44,553 nt of DNA from DASZXJ01 sp035545895 (GTDB lineage Bacteria > Planctomycetota > Phycisphaerae > Tepidisphaerales > Tepidisphaeraceae), in the NCBI GenBank assembly GCA_035545895.1, contig DASZXJ010000061.1, forward strand, positions 1 through 44,553, in the 5' to 3' direction. The notes under the pieces were generated by a model, which was not told the DNA's origin, did no database searches, and saw nothing but the letters and a program-made list of their open reading frames with translations. The position numbers were made by a program, and so were the translations under genes. Positions 17,741 to 25,892 of the stretch are shown here, piece after piece; position 1 is the stretch's first letter; each line of letters begins with the position of its first letter.

Positions 17741-20417
17741 TTTCGATTTCGAAGAGCGCCGCCTCGGCAACGCCGAAGACCTGCCCATGCACTGGAGCAA
17801 GGTCGAAGGCACCGGCCTGCCGCATTACGTCAATGGACGACTCAGCAACGACCGCGCCCACAGCGGCAATTACAGCTTTCGATTTGATCTCAACGGCGGC
17901 AGCCTGATCTATCGCTACGACCAGGGCCAAATCCCCGTCCAACCCGGCGCGCATTACCGCGTCGAAGGATTCGTACAAACCACTGCCCTGACTCATGCCC
18001 GCGCACGCATTACCACCTATTTCGCCAATCAGGATGGCGAACCGATGCTCTCGACGATTCGCCATTCCGACCTTTTCGCTTCCGCGCCGGGCGATACGAC
18101 GTGGCATCCGATTGGCGTTGAAATTTCCGCGAGCCTCGATTTCGGCCTGGAAGATCCGGACCATCCCAGGCAAATCCCCAAAACGCTGATCATCGAGCTT
18201 GAACTGCTTCAACCCATGCACTACGCCGCCAGTTCCCTGGGCAGCCGCACGCTCTATCAGCAGGATATTCATGGCAGCGCGTGGTTTGACGATGTCAATG
18301 TCTCGCAAGTCCCCAAGGTCAATCTTTCAACCGAAAAACCCGGCAACATCTTCCGTCGAAGCGATCCGCTGCTGCTCAAGGTGCTTGTGAACGACCGTTT
18401 CACTGACGACTTGGCCGCCCAACTGGTCATCACCGATGCCAACGGCAACGCGGTTTACCAGCGCAGCGGCGCACTGGATATGTCGGCAGCGCAGAACCTT
18501 GGTCCCGGACAAAAGCGAATGACGCTCGCTCTGCCGCCGCTTCCGCCCGGCTGGTATGAAGCAGCCATGGTCATGACCAGCAAAAACCAATTCGTCGGAC
18601 GGCAAAAGCTCGATCTGGTTCTCCTGGCTGACGATGCGGCCGGCGGCACGCCCGATCCCCGGTTCGGAATCATCGCAACCGATCTTCCGTCCGGCGGATG
18701 GGAGGATTTGCCTCAAATTCTCACCATGCTGTCGGCAGGGCGAGTGAAACTCGGCGTGTGGGATGCCCAAGGAGATGTCGAACAAACCGATGCTTCGAGT
18801 TTTGATCGGTTGCTCGAAAGTTTGACCGACCACCGCATCGAACCCACCGCCTGTCTCATCGCGTTGCCGCCGCAAATTGCGTCCAAAGTGCTTCGCACGA
18901 AACTGGCGATCAGCCAATCCGATGCGTCGATCGATTCGCAAGCGGCATGGGCGGAATTGCTCAAGTGCGATCCGCAACTTTGGCAGCCCCAGCTTTCCTA
19001 CCTGATTGCCCGTCATGCAACGCATCTGGAACGCTGGCAACTCGGTGAAGATGGCAGCGACGATTTCGTGACGCATCCGCAGATGCGCCAGGTTTATTCG
19101 CTGATCTACAACGAATTCGCCAAGCTGATCGAAAAGCCCGACCTGGCGATGCCCTGGCCGGCTTGGTACGAACTGGATGGCCAGCTTCCCGCCACCGTGG
19201 CACTGCACGTCAAGCCGGATGTGCTGCCCGCGCAGGTGCCGCTTTACGTGAAAGACATGCAAACCTCGGCAGCTTCGGCAGGGAAGAAATCAGACTACGC
19301 GCTGCACAATCTCTCGACTTATCTTGAGCCGTTGAATCGGGATCAATATGGCCGCGATGCGCAGATCCGCGATCTGGCCCAGCGAATCGTCTATGCTCTC
19401 TCCGCCGACGCCCGGCGAATCGATCTCAAGCTGCCTTTCACCGTTTCTCACGAGCCCGCGGAAAGCTCCGCAAGCGACAGCGAGTCCATCGTCAAACAGC
19501 CGCAGGAACTGCTGATCGTCGTCCGTACCGTCATGAGCATGCTGAGCGGCGCGACGTTCAAAGGCAACGTGCCCATCGCTGAAGGCGTCGAGGCTTTCTT
19601 GTTCGATCGCAACGGGCAAGGCGTCATGGTCCTGTGGGATCGCGGCGTGGCCGGCAGCGTCAAACAACTGAACATCAACCTCGGCGAACATCCGCGACAG
19701 GTCGATCTGTGGGGCAATGTTCGCCCACTCACACGCGCCCGCGGAGAAGCAGCCGTGCAGATCGACATCGGCCCGATGCCCATCTTCCTGCTCGATATTG
19801 ACGGCCAGCTTGCACAACTTCGCGCCAGCGTCGCGTTTGACAATCCGCTGCTCGAATCGAGCTTCAAACCGCATACGCGAAAGATTCGATTCACCAACCC
19901 GTACAAGCAGGGCATCTCGGGCTCGTTCAAGCTGACCGCGCCACCAGGCTGGGTGATCAATCCACCTACGATGAATTTCTCGCTGAACCCCGGCGAAGTG
20001 TTTGAGCGCGAAATCACCGTCGAGTTCCCATATAACAGCTTTGCCGGGCTAAAGACCATCAGCGCCGAATTCCAGGTGCAGGCGGATAACAATTCGACGT
20101 TCACCTTGCCACTGGTCCTGAAGCTCGGCCTCAGCGACGTGGGCCTGCAATCATTGGCGCTGCGCGATGGCACTGACGTGATCGTGCAGCAGATGATCAC
20201 GAACTATGGCGATCACCCCATCGATTACACCGCCTACGCGATCTACCCGGGCCAACAGCGCGAAGAACGGTTCGTCACCAACCTGGCGCCCGGCCGCACG
20301 ACGATCAAGAAATATCGGTTCGTCAATGTGAAGATCACCCCCAACATCAAAGTCCGCAGCGGCCTGAAGGAAACGGACGGCACGCGCATTTTGAACGATG
20401 AAGTGCCGATTCAGTAG
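17649..20417 (+). CDS. Large secreted protein with C-terminal NEW3-like domain
   Basis: This encodes 922 residues from ATG 17649, chosen because it gives a clean signal peptide (MRAFCLPILCILLMTSALLA, cut near AQP). Residues about 30-210 resemble a carbohydrate-binding jelly roll (NFDFEERRLGNAEDLPMHW, HSGNYSFRFDL). The central part contains FGIIATDLPSGGWEDLPQIL, a possible TIM-barrel-like region without obvious paired catalytic acids. Near the C-terminus IRFTNPYKQGISGSFKLTAP and PPGWVINPPTMNFSLNPGE look like an NEW3-type immunoglobulin-like domain. An extracellular glycan-related role is plausible but unproven. It overlaps the preceding gene by 92 bp and follows the two GT-C-like genes. Confidence 0.78.
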   Translation: MRAFCLPILCILLMTSALLAQPAGVSRVLRNFDFEERRLGNAEDLPMHWSKVEGTGLPHYVNGRLSNDRAHSGNYSFRFDLNGGSLIYRYDQGQIPVQPGAHYRVEGFVQTTALTHARARITTYFANQDGEPMLSTIRHSDLFASAPGDTTWHPIGVEISASLDFGLEDPDHPRQIPKTLIIELELLQPMHYAASSLGSRTLYQQDIHGSAWFDDVNVSQVPKVNLSTEKPGNIFRRSDPLLLKVLVNDRFTDDLAAQLVITDANGNAVYQRSGALDMSAAQNLGPGQKRMTLALPPLPPGWYEAAMVMTSKNQFVGRQKLDLVLLADDAAGGTPDPRFGIIATDLPSGGWEDLPQILTMLSAGRVKLGVWDAQGDVEQTDASSFDRLLESLTDHRIEPTACLIALPPQIASKVLRTKLAISQSDASIDSQAAWAELLKCDPQLWQPQLSYLIARHATHLERWQLGEDGSDDFVTHPQMRQVYSLIYNEFAKLIEKPDLAMPWPAWYELDGQLPATVALHVKPDVLPAQVPLYVKDMQTSAASAGKKSDYALHNLSTYLEPLNRDQYGRDAQIRDLAQRIVYALSADARRIDLKLPFTVSHEPAESSASDSESIVKQPQELLIVVRTVMSMLSGATFKGNVPIAEGVEAFLFDRNGQGVMVLWDRGVAGSVKQLNINLGEHPRQVDLWGNVRPLTRARGEAAVQIDIGPMPIFLLDIDGQLAQLRASVAFDNPLLESSFKPHTRKIRFTNPYKQGISGSFKLTAPPGWVINPPTMNFSLNPGEVFEREITVEFPYNSFAGLKTISAEFQVQADNNSTFTLPLVLKLGLSDVGLQSLALRDGTDVIVQQMITNYGDHPIDYTAYAIYPGQQREERFVTNLAPGRTTIKKYRFVNVKITPNIKVRSGLKETDGTRILNDEVPIQ

Positions 20418-20480
20418 GCTCGCGATAACACGACTGCGCGCGACTCGTCAATCAACCTCGAAATACAGAAATGTTGACGT

Positions 20481-21200
20481 TTAAGTAATGCGCTCAATCG
20501 AAAATGACATCATATATTTGGCAATAAAAACGCCGGGGACACGAGAAGAAGCTATTATAAGATCGTCCGTTATCTCGCTGGCGATAATCGCTCCACGGCA
20601 CGGGCCATTGCCGAGATGTTTATCGACCCAACCCATGTAATAGAGCAATTGGCCGAGTGTTTTATTTCGTCCACGCGAGAGCTTGAGTTCAATTACAACG
20701 TATTTGCCGTTCCGGTCAATAGCCAACAGATCAATCCGACCCTGTCCGCCATCAATGGAATACTCAATTCCATCCACGTCATCTTTCTGATAAAGCCGAA
20801 GACCCGACTCAATGCGTTCTAGATTCTTTGCAAGAAAATCTCGTAAATGTGCTTCCAGAGCAAATTGAGATGTGTCTTCCTCTTGTTCTGGCTCATCAAT
20901 CGGTAAAGAGCCGTTGCTTAGAAACGCTTGGTATTCTTGCCAAATTCTTGCATATTTCCGGCTCTCGGCTTCACCCCTCGCCGAATAACCATCGGGCCAC
21001 ACTTCTTTCATGAACTGAGACAAAAGACCCCGGCTCTCAAATAATTCGGCAATTCTTCCTTTTTTAACCGACGTCGTATATTTGCGATCCCACTCGATTT
21101 CCATCTCCTGAATAACAGTAGCTTCTGCGGACAAACCATGCCGTTCGGCAAATTGACACGCCTCACGAAAAGGAAAATATTTATAAACTTGTGATTCCAT
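20481..21200 (-). CDS. PD-(D/E)XK nuclease, NucS-like C-terminal domain
   Basis: This encodes 239 residues. The N-terminal half is helical and charged. The C-terminal half has the nuclease core: QFALEAHLRDFLAKNLERIE, GRIDLLAIDRNGKYVVIELK, then LGQLLYYMGWVDKHL and RGAIIASEITDDL. The aspartate of RIDLLA and the E-x-K of IELK are the expected PD-(D/E)XK residues, and the order resembles the NucS/EndoMS C-terminal domain. The target (mismatch, phage or other DNA) is unknown. This gene and its flanks (about 20.4-21.3 kb) are visibly more AT-rich than the neighbours, suggesting a later acquisition. It stands alone on the minus strand. Confidence 0.75.
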   Translation of the reverse strand: MESQVYKYFPFREACQFAERHGLSAEATVIQEMEIEWDRKYTTSVKKGRIAELFESRGLLSQFMKEVWPDGYSARGEAESRKYARIWQEYQAFLSNGSLPIDEPEQEEDTSQFALEAHLRDFLAKNLERIESGLRLYQKDDVDGIEYSIDGGQGRIDLLAIDRNGKYVVIELKLSRGRNKTLGQLLYYMGWVDKHLGNGPCRGAIIASEITDDLIIASSRVPGVFIAKYMMSFSIERIT

Positions 21201-21287
21201 ATTAGCATAATAATATCATAGCTATCTTCGTTAGTTCACAATTTGCCTCTTAAGTGGACAGGCATGCCGTTTAATGTGAAATATGCA

Positions 21288-22085
21288 TTACTTCGCCAGC
21301 GTGGCCACCGCCCGCCATATCAGATGCGGCGATATCGGCCTTGGCAGGGCTTTGTTGAATCCATCGACCAACTCATCAAATCGCTCCGTATAAGGCAATC
21401 GATCGCGCTTGCCGATGTCCTCGCCGAGTAGTTCGCGAAGCTGCTCGCGCATTTCAGGCGGCAAGTCCGGCGGTTTGGAGCGGGCATCTCCCAGTTTGGG
21501 GAGTTTTTTGGATTTGCGAAGATTCAGCAGATGTCGCCACACTTCGCTGCGGCTGGGTTTTGGATCGGGTCTGGCCGCGATGTAGGGTTCGTAAATTTGC
21601 TCAAATTGCGGCGTATAAGGCAAATCATCGGCCGTGCGACCGACTTTTTCGTAGAGCTTGACGAGCAGTTCACGCTTGGGCGTTGCGCGCGTTTCGACAC
21701 CGGCAAATAGTCCGCCGATCGGCGTGGCATCTTCGACAGCCGACTTGTTTTGACGGTCGATCAGATGCATCACCGTGCCAAACGGGTCTTTCACGACGGC
21801 TGTAAACCCACGAGAAACCTGCGTGGGTGGCGTGACGAATTGAAGCCTCAATTCATCCCGCCGCGCGTACATCTCGCGCAAATGATCGACCAGAAAATAA
21901 ACGGCCTCTTCGGGCAAGTCGGGATCGACATGCAAAACCAGTTCCGCCGCTTCATCAGCCAGTTGCAGCGTCGCCATCCGCGCATCCTGACGCAGAACGG
22001 TGAGCCCGAGCACCTCATGATAAAATTTCACCGCCCCGCCGAGGGAGGAAACGCGAATCAGGATGCGGTCGATCCGACGCAACAT
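21288..22085 (-). CDS. VOC-family protein with duplicated C-terminal helical module
   Basis: This encodes 265 residues. Residues 1 to about 120 form a vicinal-oxygen-chelate (glyoxalase/dioxygenase fold) domain: RIDRILIRVSSLGGAVKFYHE, VLGLTVLRQDARM, FTAVVKDPFGTVMHLID. The usual metal-ligand pattern is incomplete by eye, so enzymatic activity is uncertain. The C-terminal half has two related units, DDLPYTPQFEQIYEPYIAAR with SRSEVWRHLLNLRKSKKLPK, and DRLPYTERFDELVDGFNKAL with SPHLIWRAVATLAK. Both share LPYTxxFxxL...WR, showing an internal duplication. I do not know a function for the module. The tandem repeat at 22133-22261 lies upstream. Confidence 0.75.
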   Translation of the reverse strand: MLRRIDRILIRVSSLGGAVKFYHEVLGLTVLRQDARMATLQLADEAAELVLHVDPDLPEEAVYFLVDHLREMYARRDELRLQFVTPPTQVSRGFTAVVKDPFGTVMHLIDRQNKSAVEDATPIGGLFAGVETRATPKRELLVKLYEKVGRTADDLPYTPQFEQIYEPYIAARPDPKPSRSEVWRHLLNLRKSKKLPKLGDARSKPPDLPPEMREQLRELLGEDIGKRDRLPYTERFDELVDGFNKALPRPISPHLIWRAVATLAK

Positions 22086-22132
22086 GGCGGGATATTAACG
22101 TGAGATGTGTCGAAACCGCTGGGAATCATGAC

Positions 22133-22261
22133 AAGGTGACATGGTGAGGGGGTGACAGGGTGAAAAGACAATTATAGTCACCTTGTCACCTTGTCACCTT
22201 GTCACCTTGTCACCTTGTCACCTTGTCACCTTGTCACCTTGTCACCTTGTCACCTTGTCAC
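22133..22261. repeat. Octanucleotide tandem array with inverted partner
   Basis: Ten perfect copies of GTCACCTT run from 22177 to 22256, followed by GTCAC. The left side (22133-22164) carries imperfect units in the opposite orientation (AAGGTGAC, ATGGTGAG, AGGGTGAA), so the whole can fold as a long hairpin. The last GTCA gives the stop codon of the flippase-like gene. Spacer-free units exclude a CRISPR array. Confidence 0.85.
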
Positions 22262-23646
22262 TCAGCCGCCGCCGCTTGCTGATCCTCGCCCATTTCCTTC
22301 TGCTCGGCATCGGTCGGGGCGTGATATCCGCCGCGTAGGACGAAGATTCCGCCGGTAAGGTTCCACAGGATTTGGACAACGCGAATGGACATGGTGAGCG
22401 CGAACGCCTGACTGACGGTTGCACCCTGTTTTTGGGTCAGCAGGATCGCGAAGAATTCCATCACGCCCGCACCTTTTGGGGAGATGGGCAAAGAGCCGAC
22501 CAGCACGACCACAGGCACGACGCTGAAGTAATACATCGGCCTTAGCGGTAAGCCGAACGCTTTGCCGCATAGGATTGCCGAGATGACGACGGTGACATGC
22601 ACCGGAATGGTAATCAGCAGCGCCCAGAGGATGAGCATTGGCCGCTGGCGATACATGCGCATGACCTCGCGGGCGCTGGTCACCTGCTTTTGCATCGGAA
22701 GTTTGTTGAGGATGAATTCTACGCCGAGCATCCGGCGGATGGTCGGCTGATATAGCACGATCAAACCGCAAACACCCGCAACCATCAGCAGTGCGCACGT
22801 GAGCGCAATCTGAGCACACGCTCGAGATGTCGGATCCTGTAGTGATGGATTCTCCAAATACTGCACCAGCGCCATGACTCCGCCGACCAACATCAACGCC
22901 AGCAATCCCAAAATTCGATCAACGAAGACGCAAATAATCGCGCGGGTGCGGTGTGGGGTTTGCTTCGACGCGTAGTACATCTTAAACACATCCCCGCCCA
23001 CCGAGCCGGGCATGAACGTGTTATAGAACGCACCCACCATGTTGATCTCAAACGCCCGCCACAGGCTCATCTGGATTTCAATGGCTTGCAGCAGCTTGTC
23101 CCAGCGATAGCTGGTGATGATGAACGTAATTGGGAAAACCACGACTGCTAGGATCAACAGCCAGGGGTTGGCGTGCTGCACCATGCTGATGATGCCCACC
23201 TCAACGCGTGGCCGCGGCACATCCAGGTGAAAATCGACAGGCGGAGCGATCCAGGTTCCCTTGCTATCGCCGGGCATTTGCACGAGCAACTGCTGAACCG
23301 ATGGGTTGCGATTGATATCGCCTTCCAGCCGGGCGCCCAAAAGCGGGACAACCGTTTTTTTGCCTTCGATATCGATCGTGGTCTTGGCGTTTTTGGTAAC
23401 GGGGTTAATTAGTTGATCGCGCTGGACAGTCTCTGTCTTGCCGCTATCGGGGTCGATAACCTTAAATTGGGCCGCATCCTCGTCGGCATGTTCCGCAAGG
23501 ACCGCCGGAACCGGCAGATTGGTCGTGGGATTGAGCAGCATCACACTGTCGCGCAAGGACATGTGGGCCACAACCCACCAAATCCCGCCAATGGCGATAC
23601 TCCACTTAACGATGCCGATTGCCGCTTTTTTGAACGTCTTGCTCAT
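22258..23646 (-). CDS. Flippase-like membrane protein (UPF0104 / LPG-synthase TM domain)
   Basis: This encodes 462 residues. The first membrane segment is near residues 10-28, followed by an unusually long soluble insert of about 120 residues (NPTTNLPVPAVLAEH...PRPRVEVG). The conserved core then follows: ITSYRWDKLLQAIEIQMSLW, NMVGAFYNTFMPGSVGGDVF, KMYYASKQ..., and FSVVPVVVLVGSLPISPKGA with GVMEFF. NTFMPGSVGGDVFK and PISPKGAGVMEFF are hallmarks of the AglD/MprF-type UPF0104 family, implicated in lipid or lipid-linked precursor transfer. The C-terminus is Ala-rich, and the stop is supplied by the GTCACCTT array. Confidence 0.88.
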   Translation of the reverse strand: MSKTFKKAAIGIVKWSIAIGGIWWVVAHMSLRDSVMLLNPTTNLPVPAVLAEHADEDAAQFKVIDPDSGKTETVQRDQLINPVTKNAKTTIDIEGKKTVVPLLGARLEGDINRNPSVQQLLVQMPGDSKGTWIAPPVDFHLDVPRPRVEVGIISMVQHANPWLLILAVVVFPITFIITSYRWDKLLQAIEIQMSLWRAFEINMVGAFYNTFMPGSVGGDVFKMYYASKQTPHRTRAIICVFVDRILGLLALMLVGGVMALVQYLENPSLQDPTSRACAQIALTCALLMVAGVCGLIVLYQPTIRRMLGVEFILNKLPMQKQVTSAREVMRMYRQRPMLILWALLITIPVHVTVVISAILCGKAFGLPLRPMYYFSVVPVVVLVGSLPISPKGAGVMEFFAILLTQKQGATVSQAFALTMSIRVVQILWNLTGGIFVLRGGYHAPTDAEQKEMGEDQQAAAAE

Positions 23647-23671
23647 GAATTTCAGCTAATAGTAAAGGATG

Positions 23672-23684
23672 AACCCGTCGGGTT
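23672..23684. repeat. Short palindrome between divergent genes
   Basis: AACCCG-T-CGGGTT lies in the 148-bp gap between the divergent flippase-like gene and sat. It resembles the other REP-like palindromes of the window but occurs once here. No clear promoter was found in this gap. Confidence 0.35.
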
Positions 23685-23794
23685 GAACATTGGATCGGCT
23701 TTTTCCGGCCCGTGCCCTCTGAGTTCTGTCCTTTTCCCCTTGTCCTGCTCCGATAACTCGCTAATGTATCGCCTCCAAAAACCGGAGAACCCCG

Positions 23795-24958
23795 ATGTCA
23801 TTGATCGCCCCTCATGGTGGCACTTTAGTCAACCGAATCGTCGAAGGCGCCAAAGCCGAAGCCCTGGAAAAAGAGGCGGCAAGCCTTCCCAAGGTCGTTT
23901 TGTCCAATCGCGAGCAATGCGACCTGGAAATGATCGCCATCGGCGCGTTTTCCCCGCTGACGGGTTTCATGGGACAGGCCGACTTCACCCGCGTCTGCAA
24001 GGAGATGCGGCTCGCCAACGGCACGGTTTGGCCGATTCCGGTGATTCTCTCCCCCGCTGACGACGTGGCTGCCAAGATCACCCCCGGCCAGAAGATCGCG
24101 CTCTATGACGACAAGAACCGCCTGATGGCGGTCATGACCGTCACCGAAAAATACGCCCACGACAAAGCGCTGGAGATTCCCAATGTCTATAAGACCGAGG
24201 AAGATGCCCATCCAGGTGTGGCGATCGTCAAAAAGCAGGGCAACTTCTGTCTCGGCGGGCCGATCGATGTAATCAGCCCCAACTACGAACCGGAGTTCCC
24301 CGAATATCGCCTGCCCCCCGCCAAGACGCGCGAAGCCTTTGCCGCCAAGGGCTGGAGCACTGTCGCGGCGTTTCAAACGCGCAATCCGATTCACCGCAGC
24401 CATGAATATCTCACCAAGTGCGCCCTGGAAATGACCGATGGACTGCTGATCCATCCGCTGGTCGGCGAAACCAAGGCCGACGACATTCCCGCGCAGACGC
24501 GCATGGACTGCTACAAGGTCTTGATCGATAATTATTACGCCAAGGACAAGACGATGCTCAGCGTCATGCCGCTGGCCATGCGATACGCCGGCCCGCGCGA
24601 GGCGATTTTGCACACAGTCATTCGCAAGAATTACGGCATCACGCACTTCGTCGTCGGCCGCGACCATGCCGGCGTGGGCAACTATTACGGCACGTACGAT
24701 GCGCAGAAGATTTTCGATCAATTCGATGTGCCCAAGGATTTCGGCGTGACCATCCTGAAATTCGAACACACCGCCTGGTGCAAGACCTGCGCAGCCGTCG
24801 TCAGCACCAAGACCTGCCCGCACGGCCCGGAACACAAGGTGGCGCCCAGCGGCACGAAGGTGCGCGAACTGCTCAAAGCCGGCCAGCGCCCGCCCAATGA
24901 ATTCTCCCGGCCGGAAATTGCCGACATCCTGATTAAATGGGCGCAATCGGTTAAATAG
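23795..24958 (+). CDS. sat: Sulfate adenylyltransferase (ATP sulfurylase)
   Basis: This 387-residue enzyme makes adenosine 5'-phosphosulfate from ATP and sulfate, in the cytoplasm. Catalytic signatures are FQTRNPIHRSHEY (about 193-205, with the HxxH-type ATP-binding motif), LLIHPLVGETKADDI, MRYAGPREAILHTVIRKNYG and HFVVGRDHAGVGNYYG. A zinc-binding CKTCAAVVSTKTCPHG segment lies near the C-terminus, as in the homo-oligomeric bacterial and archaeal type. The start at 23795 follows a CGGAGA Shine-Dalgarno. No APS kinase or APS reductase gene is in the window, so assimilation versus dissimilation cannot be decided. Confidence 0.96.
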   Translation: MSLIAPHGGTLVNRIVEGAKAEALEKEAASLPKVVLSNREQCDLEMIAIGAFSPLTGFMGQADFTRVCKEMRLANGTVWPIPVILSPADDVAAKITPGQKIALYDDKNRLMAVMTVTEKYAHDKALEIPNVYKTEEDAHPGVAIVKKQGNFCLGGPIDVISPNYEPEFPEYRLPPAKTREAFAAKGWSTVAAFQTRNPIHRSHEYLTKCALEMTDGLLIHPLVGETKADDIPAQTRMDCYKVLIDNYYAKDKTMLSVMPLAMRYAGPREAILHTVIRKNYGITHFVVGRDHAGVGNYYGTYDAQKIFDQFDVPKDFGVTILKFEHTAWCKTCAAVVSTKTCPHGPEHKVAPSGTKVRELLKAGQRPPNEFSRPEIADILIKWAQSVK

Positions 24959-24971
24959 CCGCTACCGAAAG

Positions 24972-25754
24972 GTGAACTTGGCCATTTCCGCGCTGGAGTA
25001 TCTCGTCGTTTCCACGCTGCGCGACAACGGGGCATTGCCGCCCAAGCCCAGGGTGCTCGAATTCGGCGAAAGCAACTGGTACGGCGACGTTTCGCTCGAT
25101 TACTTCAAGCAAGGTATCGACAAATACGTCCAAGACCCCGCCGAGCGCGCTGCTGTTCGGCTTGAGTTGGATCAATCCCTTGCCGCTCAAAGGCCCAACA
25201 TGGATTATGAAGTTGCCCGCATCTGGTTCAGGGCGCTTTTCGATCACAGCTCGTATGCCTCGATCGATCCGGGCACGCCCAGCAGCACCCATCGCTTTAA
25301 CCTGACTCAGCCGGTGCCGCTGCAGGAACGATTCGACATCACGATCAATTTCGGAACCGCCGAGCACATTTTCAATATTCACCAGTTCTTCAAAACCGTG
25401 CACGATCTGACGGTGGAGGGCGGCTTGATGATTCACACCGCGCCCTGCACCGGGTGGGTCGATCATGGATTTTTTACCCTGCAGCCGACGCTTTTTTACG
25501 ATCTGGCGCAGGCCAACGGGTACGATGTCATCTGTGTGGTCTGTGCACAGCTTCATCCGTTTGCCTATGTACAGATTCCCAGCCGAAATGACCTGCCACA
25601 ATTGTTGAAAGAGGGAAAAATCCCGCAGAATTCAGTGGTTAATGTGGTCTTCCGAAAAGCGGCATCAACCGCCGAATTCAAAACGCCCATCCAGGCGATT
25701 TATTCGGGCCAATTATCCCCGCAAGCCATCAAAGCGTGGGATGAACTACGATAA
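24972..25754 (+). CDS. Methyltransferase-like protein, unknown substrate
   Basis: This encodes 260 residues with a GTG start 13 bp after sat. The N-terminal PPKPRVLEFGESNWYGDVSL resembles motif I of Rossmann-fold methyltransferases (hhhExG). DITINFGTAEHIFNIHQFFK and KTVHDLTVEGGLMIHTAPCT match the post-motif region in which NxGTxEHI and xxxxLKPGGhh-like elements occur. The fold is thus plausible, but the substrate is unknown. The short spacing suggests co-transcription with sat. A long-stem U-tract terminator follows the gene. Confidence 0.65.
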   Translation: MNLAISALEYLVVSTLRDNGALPPKPRVLEFGESNWYGDVSLDYFKQGIDKYVQDPAERAAVRLELDQSLAAQRPNMDYEVARIWFRALFDHSSYASIDPGTPSSTHRFNLTQPVPLQERFDITINFGTAEHIFNIHQFFKTVHDLTVEGGLMIHTAPCTGWVDHGFFTLQPTLFYDLAQANGYDVICVVCAQLHPFAYVQIPSRNDLPQLLKEGKIPQNSVVNVVFRKAASTAEFKTPIQAIYSGQLSPQAIKAWDELR

Positions 25755-25810
25755 AATATTCCGCACTCCTTTCAAGAAAAGTTCACCCCTTAACTTGCCG
25801 ATGTATGAAT

Positions 25811-25892
25811 AGCCCGCGACTGCCTAACACTCAGATCAAGCGCCCTTGAGGCCTCCTTGAAAAATTAAGGCACCAGTTCGCGGGCTTTTTTA
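25811..25892 (+). terminator. Large-loop terminator or structured small RNA
   Basis: AGCCCGCGA (25811-25819) pairs perfectly with TCGCGGGCT (25878-25886), followed by a TTTTTTATTT tract. The 58-nt interior can form an inner TGCCT/AGGCA helix and a TCAAG-CGCC-CTTGA hairpin. This supports termination of the sat unit. The structured interior also allows a small RNA, but the only promoter-like boxes (TTCACC, TATGAA at 25804) are too close to the stem to start it cleanly. Confidence 0.6.

Noticed and set aside
22177..22261. Possible CRISPR array
   Set aside because: Units are 8 bp and directly adjacent, with no spacers; this is a simple tandem repeat.
24972..25754. APS kinase or another sulfate-assimilation gene after sat
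   Set aside because: No P-loop or kinase motif; the sequence looks like a methyltransferase-type Rossmann fold.
25811..25886. Possible tRNA (76 nt, complementary ends)
   Set aside because: No D-loop, anticodon-arm or T-loop consensus and no CCA-adjacent discriminator context; the ends form a terminator stem with U-tract.
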